From the NCBI GenBank assembly GCA_900550635.1, contig URSZ01000030.1:1-20924 (forward strand): DNA of 20,924 nucleotides, written 5' to 3'. The notes under the pieces are model-generated. The model had not been told where the DNA came from, did no database searches, and worked only from the letters and a program-made list of their open reading frames with translations. A program made the translations under genes and the position numbers. Shown piece by piece: positions 16,108 through 20,924 of this stretch (its first letter is position 1; each line of letters begins with the position of its first letter). The DNA comes from an uncultured Prevotella sp. (GTDB lineage Bacteria > Bacteroidota > Bacteroidia > Bacteroidales > Bacteroidaceae).

Positions 16108-16131
16108 GGTGCAAGATTCTGTGATTTGTGT
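16108..16131 (+). promoter_or_regulatory. candidate AraC operator, copy 1 (regulator-proximal)
   Basis: A diverged copy of the 24-bp motif: GGTGC, a variable triplet, then two direct 7-bp half-sites TTCTGTG and ATTTGTG. It sits just upstream of the regulator's -33 region and 73 bp before copy 2, compatible with autoregulation or looping. A further partial match begins GGTGCAA at 16146. Confidence 0.55.
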
Positions 16132-16180
16132 TATCCTATTGATTGGGTGCAACTTGCAATGGATGTCTTTCGTTAAAACT

Positions 16181-16204
16181 GGTGCTTCAATCCGTAATCT
16201 GTGT
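16181..16204 (+). promoter_or_regulatory. candidate AraC operator, copy 2 (hydrolase 1)
   Basis: GGTGCTTC followed by direct half-sites ATCCGTA and ATCTGTG. It matches the copy at 17550 at 23 of 24 positions, and the identity continues through TATGGACG. It ends exactly 24 bp before the TACATTTG box of hydrolase 1. Confidence 0.7.
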
Positions 16205-16228
16205 ATGGACGCGAGGCTGCTTCCACGC

Positions 16229-16236
16229 TACATTTG
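16229..16236 (+). promoter_or_regulatory. hydrolase 1 promoter -7 box
   Basis: TACATTTG matches TAnnTTTG. There is no TTG at the -33 position, as expected for a promoter that needs an activator bound at 16181-16204. The start would be near 16242, about 19 nt before the ATG at 16261. Confidence 0.6.
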
Positions 16237-16260
16237 CACCATAACAATTTAGAGGACAAA

Positions 16261-17229
16261 ATGAAAATGATTATCAATATCTGTCTGCTTATGGCGATTT
16301 TATCTTTCAACAGTTGCGATGAGAATACGGCTTCACCATACATACCCTCACAGGAAGGGAATGATTCTATTCCTGCAACAACGGGACATCTGACCACCCG
16401 CAGCACCATTGCCGATGTCTTGGCTCATCCGGCTTTCGAGGGATTCAGCCAATACATCTTGCCTTTGGAATGGGGATATGACGAAGATATGCCGCTCTCC
16501 GAAGTGGAGCGTTTGCTTCCCTACCATAATTATATTGACGCGGAGCGGTGCGTGGGTTATATCAATCAGATGATAGATTCGGTGGCAACCGGACGCAGGA
16601 TTTATTACGACTTGGGACGTGAGGATGCCGGGCTGTTCTTTTTCCGTGGCAGGCCGGGCGCACCGTTTGCGGTCATCTGTCCCGGAGGCGGATTCTCGTA
16701 TGTCGGCTCTATCCACGAGGGATTTCCGCACGCTTTGGCTTTGAGCCGGATGGGGTACAATGCGTTTGTCATCCAATACCAAACGGGCAGCGCACAGACG
16801 GCTTGCGAGGACTTGGCGGCGGGCATCGAATACATCTTTCGCCACGCTGCGGAATTGCAGGTCAATACGGCAGGCTATTCCGTATGGGGCAGTTCGGCCG
16901 GGGCGCGGATGGCGGCTTATATCGGTTCTTACGGTACGGCGGCCTTCGGTGCGGCAGAGCTTCCCCGTCCGCGCACGGTGGTGATGGCCTACACGGGGCA
17001 TAGCGAATACACCCGGCAAGACCCTCCGACCTATGCCGTGGTCGGCTCGAACGATGGCATTGCCAATCCGAACACGATGCGCCGCCGCACGGAAGCCCTG
17101 CAAGCCATCGGCATCCCGGCAGAGTTTCATCTCTATCCAAACTTGCGACACGGCTTCGGGCTGGGAATCGGGACGAGTGCCGAGGGGTGGATAGACGGGG
17201 CTGTCCGGTTCTGGGAAGAAAACCGATGA
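16261..17229 (+). CDS. lipoprotein alpha/beta hydrolase (hydrolase 1)
   Basis: A 322-residue esterase/lipase-like protein. The lipoprotein signal ends in SFNSC (Cys19). The fold marks are the oxyanion loop VICPGGGFSYVG (138-149), nucleophile S212 in GSSAG, acid D265 in GSNDG and base H297 in LRHGFG. The family contains acetyl-xylan and other carbohydrate esterases as well as general carboxylesterases; the substrate is unknown. The start at 16261 is preferred over the in-frame ATG at 16201, which lies upstream of the promoter box. It is divergent from the AraC regulator and carries its candidate operator. A second hydrolase of the same type lies at 18488. Confidence 0.88.
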   Translation: MKMIINICLLMAILSFNSCDENTASPYIPSQEGNDSIPATTGHLTTRSTIADVLAHPAFEGFSQYILPLEWGYDEDMPLSEVERLLPYHNYIDAERCVGYINQMIDSVATGRRIYYDLGREDAGLFFFRGRPGAPFAVICPGGGFSYVGSIHEGFPHALALSRMGYNAFVIQYQTGSAQTACEDLAAGIEYIFRHAAELQVNTAGYSVWGSSAGARMAAYIGSYGTAAFGAAELPRPRTVVMAYTGHSEYTRQDPPTYAVVGSNDGIANPNTMRRRTEALQAIGIPAEFHLYPNLRHGFGLGIGTSAEGWIDGAVRFWEENR

Positions 17230-17257
17230 AAGATGCCCCCGGAGGTGAGCCTATCTC

Positions 17258-17524
17258 AGTTCCGGACTTAGGTAGGCTTAGTTCCGGACTAAGGTCTATT
17301 AACATTTGGAGCCAATATCTCCGACAACGCCAATCCGTCAGGATAAGCTCCGTCCGAGGCTCGGACAGCACCAATCCTGCAGGATAAGCATCATCCGAGG
17401 GGTCGGACAGCGGTTCTCGAAGAAAATAAGCCCTATCCGAGCCTCCGACAGCCCTTATTCTGTAGTTTTCGCTCTGTGGAAGCCCTCGGACGGTGCTAAA
17501 AATCTTCCGGAAGCCTTGTCCGAG
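17258..17524. repeat. degenerate tandem repeats built on TCCGA/TCGGA
   Basis: This fills most of the 407-bp gap between hydrolase 1 and reductase 1. AGTTCCGGACT-AGGT type units at 17258-17273 and 17280-17295 have a 22-bp period. Next come units with ATAAGC at 17343, 17384 and 17426 (period 41-42), each followed by TCCGA and TCGGA/TCCGA and then CAGC. Finally CTCGGAC (17484-17490) can pair with GTCCGAG (17518-17524) around the palindrome CTTCCGGAAG (17504-17513). TCCGA or TCGGA occurs nine times and TCCGGA three times. No coding signal was found. Confidence 0.75.
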
Positions 17525-17549
17525 CTATTTTCGGGGCTTCGGTGAAATG

Positions 17550-17573
17550 GGTGCTTCTATCCGTAATCTGTGT
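17550..17573 (+). promoter_or_regulatory. candidate AraC operator, copy 3 (reductase 1)
   Basis: GGTGCTTC followed by direct half-sites ATCCGTA and ATCTGTG, differing from copy 2 at one position. The flanking AAATGG before it is shared with copy 1, and TATGGACG after it is shared with copy 2. It ends exactly 24 bp before TAACTTTG. Confidence 0.7.
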
Positions 17574-17597
17574 ATGGACGGAGAAGCTCTGCCGACG

Positions 17598-17605
17598 TAA
17601 CTTTG
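17598..17605 (+). promoter_or_regulatory. reductase 1 operon promoter -7 box
   Basis: TAACTTTG matches TAnnTTTG. No -33 TTG is present, as at the hydrolase 1 promoter. The start would be near 17611, about 26 nt before the ATG at 17637. Confidence 0.6.
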
Positions 17606-17636
17606 CATCAGGAAATTAACTAATACATCAAAGAAT

Positions 17637-18485
17637 ATGGAATACGTAGAATTAAGCAACGGCGTGAAGATGCCGCAGTTGGGTTATGGAGTTTATCAAG
17701 TGTCGCCGTCGGAATGCGAACGATGTGTGTCAGATGCCATCAGCGTGGGATACCGGATGATAGACACGGCGCAGGCGTATGGCAATGAGGAAGGCGTGGG
17801 CAATGCTGTCAGGAAAAGTGGTGTGCCTCGCGACGAACTGTTTGTCGTAACCAAGGTATGGATATCCAATGCCGGAGAGGGAAAGGCGGCAAAGTCTATC
17901 AACGAGTCGCTGCGCAAGTTACAGACCGATTACATCGACTTGTTGCTCATCCATCAGCCTTTCAACGACTACTATGGCACGTGGCGGGCGATGGAGGAAG
18001 CGTACAAGGCAGGCAAACTCCGTGCCATCGGCGTGTCGAACTTCTATCCCGACCGCTTCATCGACTTAGCAGAGTTCAGCGAAATACTGCCTATGGTCAA
18101 TCAGGTGGAAACGCACGTGTTCAACCAGCAGGTAAAGGCACAGCAGATTATGGAGCAATATGACACGCACATTATGTCGTGGGGACCGTTTGCCGAAGGG
18201 CGTAACAACTTCTTCGGCAATGAGACGCTGATAGCCATCGGTGCGAAATACAACAAGAGTGCGGCACAGACCGCCTTGCGCTACCTCATCCAGCGCGGCG
18301 TGATTGTCATCCCGAAGTCCGTCCGCAAGGAGCGTATGGAGCAGAACTTCGATGTGTTCGACTTCACGCTGAGTGACGAGGATATGCAGCGCATCCGCCA
18401 GTTGGACTTGGGACACAGCCTGTTCTTCTCGCATTACGACCCGCAGACGGTGAAATGGCTTTGTGATTATGGAAAGAGCAAATAA
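17637..18485 (+). CDS. aldo/keto reductase (cytoplasmic, reductase 1)
   Basis: A 282-residue NAD(P)H-dependent carbonyl reductase of the AKR5-like/2,5-diketo-gluconate reductase type. The complete catalytic tetrad is visible: D43 and Y48 in DTAQAYGNEEGVG, K73 in VVTKVW and H106 in IHQPF. The C-terminal cofactor region is VIVIPKSVRKERMEQNFDVFDF. There is no signal peptide. It is the first gene of the second unit under the repeated motif; the next gene begins 2 bp after its stop. It is paralogous to the exported reductase at 20350. Confidence 0.94.
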   Translation: MEYVELSNGVKMPQLGYGVYQVSPSECERCVSDAISVGYRMIDTAQAYGNEEGVGNAVRKSGVPRDELFVVTKVWISNAGEGKAAKSINESLRKLQTDYIDLLLIHQPFNDYYGTWRAMEEAYKAGKLRAIGVSNFYPDRFIDLAEFSEILPMVNQVETHVFNQQVKAQQIMEQYDTHIMSWGPFAEGRNNFFGNETLIAIGAKYNKSAAQTALRYLIQRGVIVIPKSVRKERMEQNFDVFDFTLSDEDMQRIRQLDLGHSLFFSHYDPQTVKWLCDYGKSK

Positions 18486-18487
18486 AG

Positions 18488-19381
18488 ATGAAAAGGATAT
18501 TTCAACTCATCTGTTTGCTGCTTGCCGCCAACTGTGTGGCAGCTTGCAGCAACACGGAAAATGACGCGCCCCTCGGTCCGATAGGCGAAACGCCAGCCGA
18601 GGAAGACCCGGATGCAGAGCACATCTACCTGTGGCCGGAAGGCAATATGCCAACCATAACGGACTATACCGTCAATAACGGCAATTATCAGGATGACCCC
18701 GATTTCCGTCCCAATATGATATGGTATCCCGTACCCGACGGCACGGAAGTGAAAGGGGCGGTAATGGTATGTCCCGGCGGAGCGTTTATGTTCCGTAGTG
18801 GAAACGAAGGCGCACCTGTGGCGGAGCGTCTGGCGGAACTGGGCTGGCAAAGCTTTGTGGTGAACTACCGTGTCCGTCCCTATACGATGGAAGAAGGCAG
18901 TTTGGACTTGGCACGTGCCATCCGCTATGTCCGCAGCCACGCCGGGCAGTATGGCATCGACCCTGACCGTATCGCGTCGGTGGGATTTTCCGCAGGCGGC
19001 ATCCTCTGTGGCGATGAAGCCTTGCACTTTGATGGACAGGTGAACGGCACGGCATTGGATGACAGCTATGTCCCCGATGCGCTCGATGATGTGTCGGCTG
19101 ATGTATGCGCCATCGGTATGATTTACTCGTTCTATGGACGGTTGAGCGTATCAAATAACAACGTGGACGACCTGCGTGCCGGGAATATTCCCCCGACATT
19201 CTATACCTACGGTACGGAAGATCCTTTCTACCGCCAGTTCATCGCCAATGCTAACGCTGCCCGTGAAGCCGGTGTGCAAGTAGAAGAACACGTACTGGAC
19301 GGTTGGCCGCACGGCTTCGGCGTACAGGGAGAATGGACTACATGGTTCGACAGTTTCCTAACCCAGATAATGTCGCATTGA
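18488..19381 (+). CDS. lipoprotein alpha/beta hydrolase (hydrolase 2)
   Basis: A 297-residue protein with a lipoprotein signal ending in CVAAC (Cys20). The hydrolase core has the oxyanion loop VCPGGAFMF (94-102), nucleophile S168 in GFSAGG, acid D245 in YGTEDPF and base H275 in WPHGFG. It resembles secreted acetyl-esterase/xylanase-associated hydrolases of Bacteroidota. The substrate is unknown. Only 2 bp separate it from the genes on each side, so translation is probably coupled. It shares its layout with hydrolase 1 and so looks like a paralogue. Confidence 0.9.
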   Translation: MKRIFQLICLLLAANCVAACSNTENDAPLGPIGETPAEEDPDAEHIYLWPEGNMPTITDYTVNNGNYQDDPDFRPNMIWYPVPDGTEVKGAVMVCPGGAFMFRSGNEGAPVAERLAELGWQSFVVNYRVRPYTMEEGSLDLARAIRYVRSHAGQYGIDPDRIASVGFSAGGILCGDEALHFDGQVNGTALDDSYVPDALDDVSADVCAIGMIYSFYGRLSVSNNNVDDLRAGNIPPTFYTYGTEDPFYRQFIANANAAREAGVQVEEHVLDGWPHGFGVQGEWTTWFDSFLTQIMSH

Positions 19382-19383
19382 TT

Positions 19384-20328
19384 ATGAAAACAGATAAAGA
19401 CAACCCCAAAGGCATCTCCCGCCGTGACGCACTAAAACGGATGGGATTGTTCGTGGCTGGAGCAGCCGCATTGAGTATGCCCACGGCATTGACTTCTTGC
19501 GATAACGAAAAGAAGAAACGTATCATCCTCTATTTCACCGCTACGGGTAACAGCCTCTACATCGCCCGGCAACTGGCAGACGAAGAGACCGAACTGCTCA
19601 GCATCCCGCAGATAGTAAAGCAGGGCCGCCACGACTTTGAGGCGGACGAGATAGGTATCGTCTATCCCATCTACGGACACATGCCGCCCAATATGGTGCG
19701 GAACTTCATCAAGCAGGCACGCATCAAGGCAGGTTATAAGTTTGCCGTCCTCACCTATGGAATGCTTGACTTCAACGCCGCTGAGCTGTGGGACGGCATC
19801 TCACAGCAGGCAGGTACGAAGTTCGACTACATCAACACCCTCGTGATGGTGGACAATTGGCTGCCCAATTTCGATATGGCGGAACAGATGAAGATGGACA
19901 AGCACATTCCCGAACAGTTGGAAAAGATAAAGGCAGACTTGGGGCAACGTATGCGGTGGGTGAAGCCTGCCACCGAAGAAGCCCGCCGCGCCCACGACGG
20001 CTTTGTCGCCTTTTCGCGCCTCGACCCGGAGGTTGGCTTCCTGATGCGGAGCGAGAAGTATTTCCAAGTGACGGATGCCTGCATCGGCTGTGGCGTATGC
20101 ACCGAAGTCTGTCCGCGCGGCAACTACGAACTGACTTCCACGGGAGTAAAGACCGAGGGCGATTGCGACTTTTGTTTCGCCTGCATCCACAACTGCCCGC
20201 AGAAAGCCATACAGTTCCGGTCTTTGCCCGACGACCCGTTGCTTGCACGCGGCGAGGTGAACCCTAATGCCCGCTACCGCAACGAACACATATCGTTGTG
20301 GAGCATCAAAGAAAGTAACAGACAATAA
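19384..20328 (+). CDS. exported flavodoxin-ferredoxin (EFR1-type) with twin-arginine signal
   Basis: A 314-residue electron-transfer protein. The flavodoxin-like half has an FMN-binding loop (YFTATGNSLYIARQL, about 50-64). Two [4Fe-4S] motifs follow: C233, C236, C239, C243 in CIGCGVCTEVCP, and C261, C264, C267, C271 in CDFCFACIHNCP. Unlike ordinary members of this family it begins with a twin-arginine signal, SRRDALK (12-18), then a hydrophobic stretch ending in LTSC (Cys39). It may therefore be a Tat-exported lipoprotein carrying preassembled cofactors. The start at 19384, 2 bp after the upstream stop, is chosen over a longer frame from 19303 that overlaps hydrolase 2. The partner is unknown. 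Confidence 0.88.
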   Translation: MKTDKDNPKGISRRDALKRMGLFVAGAAALSMPTALTSCDNEKKKRIILYFTATGNSLYIARQLADEETELLSIPQIVKQGRHDFEADEIGIVYPIYGHMPPNMVRNFIKQARIKAGYKFAVLTYGMLDFNAAELWDGISQQAGTKFDYINTLVMVDNWLPNFDMAEQMKMDKHIPEQLEKIKADLGQRMRWVKPATEEARRAHDGFVAFSRLDPEVGFLMRSEKYFQVTDACIGCGVCTEVCPRGNYELTSTGVKTEGDCDFCFACIHNCPQKAIQFRSLPDDPLLARGEVNPNARYRNEHISLWSIKESNRQ

Positions 20329-20349
20329 AACAACTAAAATCAAATAAGT

Positions 20350-20924
20350 ATGAACACATTCAAGAAAATCCTGCTGTCCGCCTTGCTTGTTTGCGGCGGC
20401 GTATGTGCAATGAACGCACAAGAGAAAACCACCACGGCGGGCGTGCCGTTGGTTACATTGAACAACGGCGTGGAGATGCCCCGCTTCGGGCTGGGCACTT
20501 TCCTGCAAGGGTCTAATGAAATCTGTCGGCAGTCTTGTCTTACGGCACTGAAGGCCGGTTACCGACACATCGACACGGCACATGCCTATAATGATGAGGA
20601 GGGTGTGGGACAAGCAGTGAAGGAAAGCGGCATCCCGCGCGAGGAAATCTGGATAACCAGCAAGCTCTGGCCCAACGAATACGGCGAAGGCAAGACCCTG
20701 AAAGCCATCGACGATATGTTGAAGCGTCTCCAGCTGGATTATATAGACCTTCTCTATGTCCATCAGCCTTTCGGCGACTTCGTGGGAGCGTGGAAAGACA
20801 TGGAGAAGGCTGTAAAAATGGGCAAGGTTCGCGCCCTTGGCATCAGTAACTTCGATGCCAACGACGAGGTGTGGAATACCATTATGGACAGCGCCACCAT
20901 CAAGCCTGCCGTGCTCCAGATAGA
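20350..20924 (+). CDS. aldo/keto reductase with signal peptide (reductase 2), truncated by window end
   Basis: The first 191 codons are visible; the 3' end lies outside. The protein begins MNTFKKILLSALLVCGGVCA and then MNAQEK, a Sec-type signal peptide with likely cleavage after MNA. The reductase domain shows D75 and Y80 in DTAHAYNDEEGVG, K105 in ITSKLW and H138 in YVHQPF, so the tetrad is complete. It follows the ferredoxin gene by 21 bp and is probably in the same operon. It is similar to reductase 1 over the whole visible length but is predicted to be exported, which is odd for an NADPH enzyme. Confidence 0.9.
   Translation, partial: MNTFKKILLSALLVCGGVCAMNAQEKTTTAGVPLVTLNNGVEMPRFGLGTFLQGSNEICRQSCLTALKAGYRHIDTAHAYNDEEGVGQAVKESGIPREEIWITSKLWPNEYGEGKTLKAIDDMLKRLQLDYIDLLYVHQPFGDFVGAWKDMEKAVKMGKVRALGISNFDANDEVWNTIMDSATIKPAVLQI

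Noticed and set aside
19801..20763. Minus-strand frame of 320 codons
   Set aside because: Antisense to the ferredoxin and second reductase genes; long only because of high GC content.

Overview
The window comes from a Bacteroidota chromosome, most likely Bacteroidaceae. The partial 16S rRNA at the left end reads like the Phocaeicola group, and from memory its variable region is closest to P. coprocola/P. plebeius; no database was searched. Promoters of the Bacteroidota type (TAnnTTTG, with TTTG about 20 bp upstream) can be seen before several genes, and the gene families (NamZ/DUF1343, DUF5686, DUF4923, Bacteroides-type AraC regulators) fit the same phylum.

Layout. (1) 1-615, minus: the 5' end of 16S rRNA, its leader and a good rRNA promoter. 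(2) 1151-7492, plus: RNase Z, a secreted alpha/beta hydrolase, the exo-muramidase NamZ and a large secreted amidase-like protein with a golvesin-type insert. The first three look like one operon. The last is separated by 214 bp and fits the same peptidoglycan-processing theme. (3) 14168 down to 7822, minus: a LolA-like chaperone, thioredoxin reductase, a DUF4923 protein and myo-inositol-1-phosphate synthase in one tight run, then a terminator and a DUF5686 outer-membrane protein. (4) 14169-15118: a non-coding stretch with a repeat array and a strong plus-strand promoter in front of a structured region that may be a small RNA. (5) 15119-20924: an accessory-looking, more GC-rich cluster. A divergent AraC-family regulator faces a lipoprotein hydrolase, and a second unit holds an aldo/keto reductase, a second lipoprotein hydrolase, a flavodoxin/two-[4Fe-4S] protein with a twin-arginine signal, and a second aldo/keto reductase with a signal peptide that runs off the end.

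Two non-coding systems stand out. First, four intergenic regions between 0.96 and 14.55 kb each carry three copies of a 21-bp quasi-palindromic unit in exact 21-bp phase. None was seen in the GC-rich right-hand cluster. Second, in that cluster a 24-bp motif occurs three times: near the AraC promoter, in front of hydrolase 1 and in front of reductase 1. In the last two it lies exactly 24 bp before a TAnnTTTG box, so it is a strong candidate for the AraC operator controlling both units. The 0.3 kb between these units is filled with a degenerate tandem repeat built on TCCGA/TCGGA.

Working model (inference): the left part is core genome (rRNA, RNA processing, cell-wall turnover, envelope and redox housekeeping). 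The right part is an inducible, largely exported redox/esterase module of unknown substrate.
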